A stretch of 28,300 bases of DNA from Thermoplasmata archaeon (GTDB lineage Archaea > Thermoplasmatota > DTKX01 > GCA-020343715), in NCBI GenBank assembly GCA_020343715.1, contig CP070808.1:1060549-1088848 (forward strand). The letters are read 5' to 3'. The translations under genes were made by a program, and so were the position numbers. Of the stretch, positions 21,171 through 28,300 are shown piece by piece. Within the stretch, counting starts at the first letter, position 1, and every line of letters starts with the position of its first letter. The notes beneath the pieces were generated by a model. The model searched no databases. It saw only the letters and a program-made list of their open reading frames with translations, and was not told the origin of the DNA.

Positions 21171-23213
21171 ATGAGATGTCACTTCGTACGTGCGTTCACG
21201 CTGTCGTTGCTGCTCTTCGCAGGAATCTCGCTTCTCGTATCATGGGTCTACGCAGAGGGGGCGCCGACCATCGACGGTGCAATCGACGACGGGGAGTACG
21301 ACAATGGGACTGACCTGGGGAACGGGACCGTCCTTCTCATGTGGTCCTTCGTTGACGACCAGGTCTACCTGGCAGTGCAGGCCGAGACAGAGGGCTCGAT
21401 CATCCTCTCCATTTCTCCCGACCAGGGACTCCACGATGGCGACAACCTCGTGATGTGGGCGACGGAGGACGGCCTGGGTGAGGCGTGGGACTGCTTCTGC
21501 ATCGACGAGAGGGATCTGCCCGTGAGGGACCTGGACAGGGGCGGGACCGAGGATCTCATGGAGGTTGACGGCTCCCTTTTCTCGGGCTTGACCACCGTGG
21601 AGCTCCGAAGACCCCTAGTCACGGAGGACCCATACGACAAGCCCTTCCCGAGGGGGGGTTCCATCTACCTTACGTGGATGGTCATGGACTCCCCAGGGAC
21701 ATCGGGCGGAACGACGGCCAGCGGCACCGAGGTCCTCAGCCTGGACGGGAGCCCCTTCCCACCGCCGATCACGCCCTCCCAGGGAGTGGATGGTATCGTG
21801 GAGGAGGGCGAGTACGCGAATATGGCCTCCTTCGGTGACGGGCATTACGTCCTCCACTGGGAGGTGTATGGCGACGACGCCAGGTTTGGCATCGTAGCTG
21901 ATACGGATGGTTGGGTTGCCCTGGGGATCGAGCCCTCGCGACGAATGCTGGAGGCGGATATGTGGTTCGGTTGGTACGCCAGCCCCACCGGTGCGGGGGC
22001 ACTGGACGCCTACTCGGTGGGCGACTTCGGGCCCCATCCCCCAGACATCACCCTGGGCGGAACCTCCGACATCCTGGAGTACAACGTCGGGGAGGTGTCT
22101 GGTAAGACCACCTTCGAGTTCGTAAGGAGGCTCGAAACCGGGGACGACCGGGACAATGCCCTTCCCAAGGAGGGCGCGGTCACCATAGTCTGGGCCACAT
22201 CGATCAGCGATGTCTACTCGGTGAAGCACGACATCAAGGGGACCGGGAGCATCCTCATGGAGGGCGGAGCCATCCCTCCACCGGGGGACGGTGAGGGGAT
22301 TGATGGAATAGTGGAGGACGGGGAGTACGATTACGACGCCAGGTTCGCGGGCGGGGAGTACCGGCTGCACTGGAAGGTGTTGGGCGAGGACCTGCAACTT
22401 GCCATCCGGGCCCGCACCGAGGGCTGGGTCTCACTTGGCATCGACCCCGAGGAGCGCATGCAGGGGGCGGACATGGTCCTCGGCTGGGTAGAGGACGGGA
22501 CCCCGGTTGTCCACGACGCCTACGCCACTGGTCCCACCGGACCCCACCCACCCGATGTGGGCCTTGGAGGGACATACGATATTACCATCTACAACGGGAC
22601 CGAGGCGGACGGGTGGACCACCATCGAGCTGGTCCGTCCGCTGAATACTGGGGACGCCTACGACAAGGAGATAATCCTAAACGGGAAGCTTACTATCCTC
22701 TGGGCCATCGGTGACTCCGACGAGTTCAATGACGTGCATGCGGAACGGGGCGGTGGGAGCATCGAGGTCAGGACCGGTTCGTCCGAGGAGACGGAAACTA
22801 CCCCTGTGTACACGCTTCACATGGTCCTCATCGCCCTGGGAGTGGGAATGGCCTTCTCTTCTTACCTGCCCATAAGGATGAAAGGTCGTTTTCCCGAAAG
22901 ACGATGGTTCAAGCTGCACATCTACCTGGCACCCGTCGCCATCGGCGGCGTCCTCCTCGGTGTCACCGCAGCCTACTTCATGGTGGCCGAACTTTCCGAC
23001 GGCCACTTGAGGGCGCCGCATCCGTACGGGGGAGCCCTGGCCTTGGGCGTGACCCTGGTGGTCCTGACTCTGGGGCTTGCGTTCCTGAGGTCCAAGGAGC
23101 TAAAGGGGAAAGTCCGGCGGCCGCACATCCTCGCGGGTTACCTGGCCCTGCTGCTCCTGGTGACCGCTGCGGTCAGCGGTCTGCTTCGATTGTTGGAGCT
23201 GGGTTGGCTCTAA
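21171..23213 (+). CDS. Triple-DOMON, cytochrome b561-like transmembrane electron-transfer protein
   Basis: A 680-aa membrane protein. A signal peptide (FTLSLLLFAGISLLVSWVYA) is followed by three DOMON domains: about 30-205 (IDGAIDDGEYDNG), 210-395 (VDGIVEEGEYANM) and 400-545 (IDGIVEDGEYDYD). Domains 2 and 3 share GPHPPD-x2-LGGT-x-DI and keep both expected haem ligands, a Met in ADM(W/V) and a His in SVKHDIKG or DVHAERGG. Domain 1 lacks both. Four membrane helices follow (starting VYTLHMVLI, WFKLHIYLA, HPYGGALAL and RRPHILAGY), each with a His near its start, the layout of two-haem cytochrome b561. It probably moves electrons between the membrane pool and an outside acceptor or donor. The ATG at 21171 has GGGGAG upstream; the frame opens at GTG 21129. 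Confidence 0.85.
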   Translation: MRCHFVRAFTLSLLLFAGISLLVSWVYAEGAPTIDGAIDDGEYDNGTDLGNGTVLLMWSFVDDQVYLAVQAETEGSIILSISPDQGLHDGDNLVMWATEDGLGEAWDCFCIDERDLPVRDLDRGGTEDLMEVDGSLFSGLTTVELRRPLVTEDPYDKPFPRGGSIYLTWMVMDSPGTSGGTTASGTEVLSLDGSPFPPPITPSQGVDGIVEEGEYANMASFGDGHYVLHWEVYGDDARFGIVADTDGWVALGIEPSRRMLEADMWFGWYASPTGAGALDAYSVGDFGPHPPDITLGGTSDILEYNVGEVSGKTTFEFVRRLETGDDRDNALPKEGAVTIVWATSISDVYSVKHDIKGTGSILMEGGAIPPPGDGEGIDGIVEDGEYDYDARFAGGEYRLHWKVLGEDLQLAIRARTEGWVSLGIDPEERMQGADMVLGWVEDGTPVVHDAYATGPTGPHPPDVGLGGTYDITIYNGTEADGWTTIELVRPLNTGDAYDKEIILNGKLTILWAIGDSDEFNDVHAERGGGSIEVRTGSSEETETTPVYTLHMVLIALGVGMAFSSYLPIRMKGRFPERRWFKLHIYLAPVAIGGVLLGVTAAYFMVAELSDGHLRAPHPYGGALALGVTLVVLTLGLAFLRSKELKGKVRRPHILAGYLALLLLVTAAVSGLLRLLELGWL

Positions 23214-23246
23214 CCAGCTGGAGGACCCCGGACGGATGCTCCATAG

Positions 23247-23255
23247 GCTTTATCG
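23247..23255 (+). promoter_or_regulatory. TATA-like box before the FMN split-barrel gene
   Basis: GCTTTATCG in an 88-nt gap. Transcription would start near 23277, leaving a leader of about 25 nt with GGGGGAGGAA before the ATG at 23302. Confidence 0.4.
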
Positions 23256-23301
23256 TCCCCTCACTCCATTTACCTCTACCACACTTGGGGGAGGAACGCG
23301 T

Positions 23302-23751
23302 ATGGCCAAGACGAATCCGAGGACCGAGGTCGCCCAGTTGTTGGAGAGCCTTCCCCTGGCCGTCCTGGCCACCTCCGGGGACGGGAAGCCCCACACCAGC
23401 CTGGTGGCCTTCGCCACAGCGGGCGGTGTCGAGAGGATCCTGATAGCCACCCAAAGGTCCACGAAGAAGTTCGTGAACATTAAGGCAAACTGCCAGGTGG
23501 CTCTCCTGGTCGACAACAGGACGAACCAGGTGTCCGACTTCATGGACGCCACCGCTGTGACGGCCCACGGGACGGCCGTGGAGCTGGAGGGGGAGGACAG
23601 GAGCAGGATGGCCGAGGTATTCCTGGCCAAGCACCCACACCTCAAGGACTTCGTGTCCTCGCCCAGCACCGCCCTGGTGATGGTCGAGGTGAGCAAGTTC
23701 GATGTCGCCAACCGCTTCCAGTGGGTCTTGGAGATGGTACCGGATGGGTAG
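23302..23751 (+). CDS. Pyridoxamine 5'-phosphate oxidase-like FMN-binding split-barrel protein
   Basis: A 149-aa single-domain protein of the flavin-reductase-like split-barrel family. The start (LLESLPLAVLATSGDGKPHTSLV) is the family's first strand pair. The strand/turn ILIATQRSTKKFVNIKANC contains the R/K-T-x-K-x-x-N-I element that binds the FMN phosphate, followed by VALLVDN. Such proteins bind FMN or F420 or haem and reduce small molecules; the substrate cannot be predicted. The ATG at 23302 is preceded by a strong GGGGGAGGAA site; the frame opening at 23236 adds non-conserved residues. It overlaps the next gene by 8 nt, so the two are probably translated together. Confidence 0.85.
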   Translation: MAKTNPRTEVAQLLESLPLAVLATSGDGKPHTSLVAFATAGGVERILIATQRSTKKFVNIKANCQVALLVDNRTNQVSDFMDATAVTAHGTAVELEGEDRSRMAEVFLAKHPHLKDFVSSPSTALVMVEVSKFDVANRFQWVLEMVPDG

Positions 23752-25936
23752 GCGCGCCCGACCGCTGGGCGAAGACATCCTGGATTCCCCCGACCGCTAC
23801 GGGGGAAAAGCAGCCAAGCTGGCAAACATGGATACGAGCGGTGTCCGGGTGCCTCCCGGGCTGGCCATCCCCACCGAGGTGTACGACGATTACGTCGACT
23901 CCACCGGGCTCCGGGGAAGGATCCTGATCGAGCTGTCGAGGAAGGACCTATCGGGGATGCGCTACGAGGAGCTCTGGGACATCGCCCAGGACATCAAGGC
24001 GATGTTCACTGGGACGCCATTGTCTGATGAGGTCCGGGAGGAGCTTGTCGTGGCCATTGAGGAGCACATCCCCGACCGCCCAGTCGCCGTGCGGTCCTCG
24101 GCCCTGGGCGAGGACTCTGCCACAGCCTCCTTCGCTGGCATCCACGAGTCCTACGTTAACGTCAAGGGCATCGATGCTATACTGGACCATGTAAGGCTCG
24201 TCTGGGCCTCCCTATGGTCTGAGTCCGCCCTCATGTACAAGAAGGAGCTGGGTCTGGACGTGAAGGACAGTGCCATGGCGGTGCTGATCCAGGAGCTGGT
24301 CGAGGGGGACAGGTCTGGTATCGCTTTCACCGAGAGCCCCGTGGACCCTGAGGCTGGTGTCATCGAGGCGGTCCACGGCCTCAACCAGGGCCTGGTCGAC
24401 GGGCTGGTCGAGCCCGACCGTTGGATGATGAGTCGCAAGGACGGCAGGGTGATGTCCCACACGCCCGCCGAGCGTCAGCAGGCGATGAGGGCAGCAGCGG
24501 GCGGGGTCGGACTGGAACCCTTGGTCGAGGAGCTGGCCAGCGAACCGCCCCTGGGGGATGAGGAGGTCCCCAGGGTTTGGTACCTTGCCATGGGTGCAGA
24601 GGAGCTGTTCGGCGCTCCGCAGGACGTGGAGTGGACCATCAGAAAGGATGACCTATATGCCCTCCAGTCCCGTCCCATCACCACCTTGGAACCGAAGGAG
24701 GAGAAGGACAAACGGGCTTGGTACATGACCCTCAAACGCAGCTTCGAGAGCCTCGAGGAGCTCAGATGGGAGCTGGAAGACAAGGTGTTCCCGGCGATGG
24801 TGGAGGTGGCGAAGGATATGGAGTCCCGCGACCTCCCATCGCTCTCAGATAGCGAGCTGGCCGACGAGATCGAGGAGAGGGATCGCACCTTCCACCACTG
24901 GGTCGACGTCTACTGGGACGACTTGATCCCCCTGGCCCATGGCGCGCGCCTCTTCGGGGACCTTTACAACAAACGGCTGAGCCCAGAGGACCCCCATGAG
25001 TTCGTGGACCTGCTGGTAGGACAGGACCTGCTGAGCACCCGAAGGAACTCGGGTCTCAAGGACCTGGCCTCCCGACTGGCCGCTGCAGATGCGACCAAGG
25101 ACGCCCTCGAGGCGGGCGACTGGCAGGCACTGGATGAGGCAATCGGCGAGGACCTGGACCGTCTGCTCAAGGAGATGGGTGGTTCCTTCGGGGGTGGCAG
25201 GGAGGCTCGGCAGGGAATGCTCAGTCTGGTGAGGGAGATGGCCCTCCACGGTGCCCGGGACGCCGAGCCGTTGGGCAATGACCTGTTGGAACTGGAGACG
25301 AGGTACCTTTCGACCTTCGACGAAGAGGAGCTGGACATGGCCAGGAGGATGCTTGACCTGGGAAGGGCCAGCTACAAGCTCCGGGACGACGACAACATCT
25401 ACCTGGGCCGCATCGAGGCACAGGTGGTCGAGGCCGTCGAGCATGGCCTGGACAGGCTGGAGGAGCGGCTGGGTCAGCGGCCGGAGGGACTTGAGAACGA
25501 GGAGGTGGCCTTCGCCCTCAGGGAGCGGGGCTGGAGGCCCGGCCTCGATGCGTTCGGCCCCTTGCCCGAGATCCCCCGCCGGTTCGGCGCCCGTCAGCTG
25601 GTTGGCCAGGCCTCAGCAGGAGGCGTGGCCCGCGGGAAGGCGAGGGTCATCCTCGACGAGAGCGACCTGTTCGACTTCAAGGCGGGCGAGGTGCTCGTGA
25701 CCGACGCCATAGACCCCAACATGACCTTCGTCGTTCCCCTCGCGAGCGCGGTGGTAGAGAGGCGGGGGGGCATGCTGATACACGGCGCGATCATCGCCCG
25801 GGAGTACGGGCTGCCCTGCGTGACGGCTGTGACCAACGCCACCGAGTACATCCACACTGGTGACGAGATCACTGTGGACGGCTACCTGGGCATCATCAGC
25901 GTCCAAAGCAGAGCGGGTCCGGCACAAGAGGATTAG
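23744..25936 (+). CDS. PPDK/PEP-synthase-like phosphotransferase of the rifampin phosphotransferase type
   Basis: A 730-aa protein with an N-terminal ATP-grasp domain of the PPDK/PEP synthase family (YGGKAAKLANM; RPVAVRSSALGEDSATASFAG near residue 112; QSRPITTLEP near 308). A long helical middle region (about 325-600) follows. At the end is the swivelling phosphohistidine domain (SAGGVARGKARVI, VTDAIDPNMTFV, then the catalytic H680 in MLIHGAIIAREYGLPCV). The PEP/pyruvate TIM barrel is absent and the canonical TSHAA is altered to LIHGA. ATP-grasp, substrate domain and His domain in this order is the rifampin phosphotransferase layout. The substrate here is unknown. The ATG at 23744 overlaps the FMN gene by 8 nt. 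Its stop overlaps the convergent gene's stop by 4 nt. Confidence 0.8.
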   Translation: MGRRARPLGEDILDSPDRYGGKAAKLANMDTSGVRVPPGLAIPTEVYDDYVDSTGLRGRILIELSRKDLSGMRYEELWDIAQDIKAMFTGTPLSDEVREELVVAIEEHIPDRPVAVRSSALGEDSATASFAGIHESYVNVKGIDAILDHVRLVWASLWSESALMYKKELGLDVKDSAMAVLIQELVEGDRSGIAFTESPVDPEAGVIEAVHGLNQGLVDGLVEPDRWMMSRKDGRVMSHTPAERQQAMRAAAGGVGLEPLVEELASEPPLGDEEVPRVWYLAMGAEELFGAPQDVEWTIRKDDLYALQSRPITTLEPKEEKDKRAWYMTLKRSFESLEELRWELEDKVFPAMVEVAKDMESRDLPSLSDSELADEIEERDRTFHHWVDVYWDDLIPLAHGARLFGDLYNKRLSPEDPHEFVDLLVGQDLLSTRRNSGLKDLASRLAAADATKDALEAGDWQALDEAIGEDLDRLLKEMGGSFGGGREARQGMLSLVREMALHGARDAEPLGNDLLELETRYLSTFDEEELDMARRMLDLGRASYKLRDDDNIYLGRIEAQVVEAVEHGLDRLEERLGQRPEGLENEEVAFALRERGWRPGLDAFGPLPEIPRRFGARQLVGQASAGGVARGKARVILDESDLFDFKAGEVLVTDAIDPNMTFVVPLASAVVERRGGMLIHGAIIAREYGLPCVTAVTNATEYIHTGDEITVDGYLGIISVQSRAGPAQED

Positions 25937-27135
25937 CCCTGGCGCCGCCTCCCAAGAACGGCTGCCGTAACCACCATGGCGAGCAGCATGACGATCAGGC
26001 TGAATGCAGGGCTCTCGCCCTTCGAACCCATCGTCTCCGTCTCGGTCTCCGAGCCCAGGTTGCCGACGAACCCCGTGGTGTCGCTGGCGACGATGTAGTA
26101 CTCGATGCTGTCGGCGCCCTCCAGCTTCGACTTGCCGACCTTGGCGGTGTAGACGTCGCCTTCAAGTACCAGGGGTACCTCCTTCCAAGTCCCCTTCCCG
26201 TCGATCCTGTAGTGGAGGGTTGCAGAGTCTATGACGGTGTCCTCGTCTATGGTCACCCTTACCTTCAGGTCCTTCGCGGGGTCGAACTTCCTGGGCTCGA
26301 CCTTCGTTATCCGGGGTGGGCCAGAGTCAGTCTCGGCCATCTCAACCTTGAGGGTGTACTCCCCGTGGGTGTCGTCCGACACCCCCTCCAGGACGATGTA
26401 CCAGTTGGTCCCCAAGGGCGTTCCCGCCGGCAGAAGCCACTCGCACGACTGCTCGTTCAGCACGTCCATGGTCTTCATGGGGGTGGTCAGGTCGTCGTCG
26501 GTGTAAACCTGGACCCGCATGGGCGCCGCCTCGTCGGTGCAGTCCAGGCAGAGGCCGAGGGTCCATCCCGCCTTGACCACCACCCTGTAGACGTCCCTCT
26601 CGTCGTGGAAGCCGTACTCCCCCGGATGCTCCCCCGCGTCGAGCATCATCGCGTTCTCGATGTCGCAGGGGGCGTCCCCCTCGGTCCCACCGTCGTCCTG
26701 CATGTCGTAGAACAGGGACAGCTCGTACTCGCCGGGGGCCTCCGAGCCCTCGGGCCCTACCGACACCTCGAGGGTCCACCACTCCATGTCCAGCTCGCAG
26801 CCCACGTAGATGTTCAACGATGACCGTACCCCTCCCCGGGACTGCATCGTTGCCATCGTTCCGCCCGTCCTGTCCACGACGTCCAGGTGCTGGGTCCCCG
26901 ACGTCATGGTCTCGAACGAGATGCCGATGATGTCGCTTCCCGCGACCTGCAGCTTGTACACGTCAATCCTGTCGGTCATGTTCAGCGAGCCCACGTAGGT
27001 GCCTGCCATTATGGCCTCGGCATCGGACAGGTCGTCGTTGGGTTCCGTGTCCGCCGAGACGATGGCCACGCCTACAAAGAGTAGCAGCCCCAGCCCCAGT
27101 GGCCCCAGGGCGGGGCGGAAGCTCCGCAATGGCAT
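25933..27135 (-). CDS. Secreted PPC-domain protein with PGF-CTERM-like C-terminal anchor
   Basis: A 400-aa exported protein. A signal peptide (LGLGLLLFVGVAIVSA|D) is followed by two pre-peptidase C-terminal-like (PPC) domains. The first begins TEPNDDLSDAEAI with DRIDVYKLQV, and the second begins CDIENAMML with DERDVYRVVV. An Ig/FN-like domain comes next (PRITKVEPRKF; SIEYYIVASDTTG). The end is a Thr/Glu-rich spacer and a tripartite tail: ESPAF, a hydrophobic helix (SLIVMLLAMVVTAAVLG) and RRRQ. That tail matches the plan of archaeosortase-processed PGF-CTERM proteins, but with PAF in place of PGF. No peptidase domain is present. The ATG at 27135 follows GGGGGGAA. Probably an S-layer-associated surface protein of unknown role. 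Confidence 0.8.
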   Translation of the reverse strand: MPLRSFRPALGPLGLGLLLFVGVAIVSADTEPNDDLSDAEAIMAGTYVGSLNMTDRIDVYKLQVAGSDIIGISFETMTSGTQHLDVVDRTGGTMATMQSRGGVRSSLNIYVGCELDMEWWTLEVSVGPEGSEAPGEYELSLFYDMQDDGGTEGDAPCDIENAMMLDAGEHPGEYGFHDERDVYRVVVKAGWTLGLCLDCTDEAAPMRVQVYTDDDLTTPMKTMDVLNEQSCEWLLPAGTPLGTNWYIVLEGVSDDTHGEYTLKVEMAETDSGPPRITKVEPRKFDPAKDLKVRVTIDEDTVIDSATLHYRIDGKGTWKEVPLVLEGDVYTAKVGKSKLEGADSIEYYIVASDTTGFVGNLGSETETETMGSKGESPAFSLIVMLLAMVVTAAVLGRRRQG

Positions 27136-27171
27136 GTGCCGGTTCCCCCCGGCTTATAGTGGGAGGTCCCG

Positions 27172-27183
27172 ATATTAATAAAT
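27172..27183 (-). promoter_or_regulatory. TATA box for the secreted PPC protein
   Basis: On the minus strand AATTTATTAATA lies about 42 nt before the ATG at 27135. The leader would be about 16 nt with a GGGGGGAA ribosome site. It falls in the 63-nt gap after enolase, so the two minus-strand genes are probably transcribed separately. Confidence 0.5.
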
Positions 27184-27198
27184 TCCCACCGGTGGGGC

Positions 27199-28300
27199 TC
27201 ACCAACTGCTGGGAAGGTTTGGTCGGTAGGTGTCCCTGAAGCCCTTTCCGTGGAAGTGGGCCCGCTCGCCCAGGTCCTGCTCGATGCGCAGGAGCCGGTT
27301 GTACTTCGCCGTCCGCTCGCCCCGTGCTGGGGCGCCCGCCTTGATCTGGCCGCAGCAAAGGCCCACCGCCAGGTCGGCGATGGTGGTGTCGGTGGTCTCG
27401 CCGCTCCTGTGGCTGACCACCACGCCGAAGTCGTGCTCGTAGCACATCAGGGCCGCGTCGATGGCCTCGGTGAGCGTCCCTATCTGGTTGACCTTGAGCA
27501 GGAGGGCGTTGCACGACTTGGCACTGATGCCCAGCTCCAGCCTCTTGGTGTTGGTGACGAACAGGTCGTCGCCTACGATCTGCACCTTGTCCCCCAGGGT
27601 CTTCGTCAGCTCGGCGTTGCCCACGAAGTCCTCCTCCATCAGACCGTCCTCGATGGATGTGATGGGGTACTTCCACGCCAGGTGCTTGTAGAGGTCGATG
27701 AGCTCCCCCGGTGTGGTGGGCTTGCCCTCCACGGTGTACAGGTTGGTAGCCGGGTCATAGAATTCGGAGGACGCGGGGTCGAGGGCGATCCCTATCTCGT
27801 CCCCCAGGACGAAGCCGCACTCCTCGATGGCGTGGACCAGGGCGTTGAGCACGTCCTCCACCTTGTCCACAGGGCCCGAGAAGCCACCCTCGTCACCTAC
27901 GTTGGTGGTGGCTGGCCCGTACTTGGAGGCCAGGTGCCGCTTCAGGTTCTGGTAGCCCTCGGTTATCCACCGCAGGGCCTCCTCGAAGCTGGAGGCGCCC
28001 ACGGGGTGGAACATGAACTCCTGCATCTCCTGCCCACCGTGACCGTGCTTGCCCCCGTTGAACACGTTCGCCATGGGCAGGGGCATGGGGTAGCTCAGCG
28101 ATGGCTCCAGCTTGCCCCAAGCCAGCTCGCGGAAGTGGCGGTACAGGGGGACCCGGCGGGCGCTGGCGGCGGCCTTGGCCACGGCTAGGGAGGCTCCCAG
28201 GATTGCGTTGGCGCCCAGCCTGCCCTTGTTGGGGGTCCCGTCCAGGGCCACGAGGGCCTGGTCGACGGACCTCTGGTCCAGGGCGTCCTCCATCTTCAGG
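27199..28300 (-). CDS. eno: Enolase (phosphopyruvate hydratase), N-terminus outside window
   Basis: Glycolytic/gluconeogenic enzyme interconverting 2-phosphoglycerate and phosphoenolpyruvate. The frame is open to the window edge (LKMEDALDQRSVD), so the ATG at 28293 is internal and about 60 N-terminal residues are missing. Visible signatures are GANAILGASLAVAKAAA, MPLPMANVFNGGKHG, VGDEGGF, the Mg-binding aspartate/glutamate sites (IALDPASSEF, SIEDGL, IVGDDLFVTN), the catalytic Lys in LLKVNQIGTLTEA and the family signature SHRSGETTDTTIADLAVGL. The C-terminus (NRLLRIEQDLGERAHFHGK) is complete. A 12-bp palindrome (27185-27196) lies just after the stop. Nothing unusual. Confidence 0.96.
   Translation of the reverse strand, partial: LKMEDALDQRSVDQALVALDGTPNKGRLGANAILGASLAVAKAAASARRVPLYRHFRELAWGKLEPSLSYPMPLPMANVFNGGKHGHGGQEMQEFMFHPVGASSFEEALRWITEGYQNLKRHLASKYGPATTNVGDEGGFSGPVDKVEDVLNALVHAIEECGFVLGDEIGIALDPASSEFYDPATNLYTVEGKPTTPGELIDLYKHLAWKYPITSIEDGLMEEDFVGNAELTKTLGDKVQIVGDDLFVTNTKRLELGISAKSCNALLLKVNQIGTLTEAIDAALMCYEHDFGVVVSHRSGETTDTTIADLAVGLCCGQIKAGAPARGERTAKYNRLLRIEQDLGERAHFHGKGFRDTYRPNLPSSW

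Noticed and set aside
27185..27196. CCCACCGGTGGG palindrome after enolase as a terminator
   Set aside because: It is a perfect palindrome with no loop, so at best a 4-bp stem forms. It may be chance in GC-rich DNA. Kept only as a note in the enolase entry.
1..28300. CRISPR arrays, insertion sequences, integrases, tRNA or rRNA genes
   Set aside because: None found by reading both strands. No spaced direct repeats, transposase-like frames or cloverleaf sequences were noticed, though a covariance search could find something missed by eye.

Overview
This is a GC-rich, gene-dense archaeal chromosome segment. The archaeal markers are an archaeal-type tRNA-guanine transglycosylase with a PUA domain, an archaeal/eukaryal-type TyrRS, a Rab-like GTPase with a roadblock protein, V4R and DUF835 proteins, a complex I operon without NADH-module genes, a DUF368 transporter, and start sites placed about 26 nt downstream of TATA-like boxes (apparently leaderless genes). 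V4R plus DUF835 plus this Nuo layout suggests Thermoplasmatota or a nearby euryarchaeal lineage. That placement is inference. No rRNA, tRNA, CRISPR array, insertion sequence or integrase was seen.

Layout. (1) 2-862 (+): 3' part of a UDP-sugar dehydrogenase. (2) 876-3354 (-): a four-gene regulatory operon, GTPase -> V4R-DUF835 -> V4R -> roadblock. (3) 3385-3841: the only long intergenic region, with the best TATA box in the window followed by strong RNA secondary structure. (4) 3842-10453 (+): seven tightly packed co-directional genes of unknown joint function: PKD-TM-zinc-ribbon protein, a 55-aa membrane peptide, a PqqD-like protein, two tandem zinc ribbons, a large Ig-like protein and a helical-repeat protein. 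(5) 10469-14547 (-): nuoA-B-CD-H-I, every junction a 4-nt start/stop overlap, with no J-N genes following. (6) 14633-16567 (+): rhomboid-zinc-ribbon protein and a DUF368 polyprenyl-phosphate transporter-like protein. (7) 16579-17556 (-): M29-like aminopeptidase. (8) 17651-25936 (+): unknown 135-aa protein, tyrS, tgtA, a triple-DOMON/cytochrome b561 protein, an FMN split-barrel protein and a PPDK/rifampin-phosphotransferase-like enzyme. (9) 25933-28300 (-): a secreted PPC-domain protein with a sortase-like C-terminal tail, and most of enolase.

How it may work together. The GTPase/V4R/roadblock operon has the parts of a GTPase switch whose regulators resemble the ancestors of eukaryotic TRAPP (Bet3/V4R fold) and roadblock modules. 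The seven-gene plus-strand cluster looks like a surface or membrane-linked assembly and is the best candidate here for an undescribed system. The complex I-like genes and the DOMON-b561 protein both point to membrane electron transfer. The UDP-sugar dehydrogenase, DUF368 transporter and secreted proteins with PKD, PPC or DOMON domains point to a decorated cell surface. Most remaining genes are housekeeping (tyrS, tgtA, eno).
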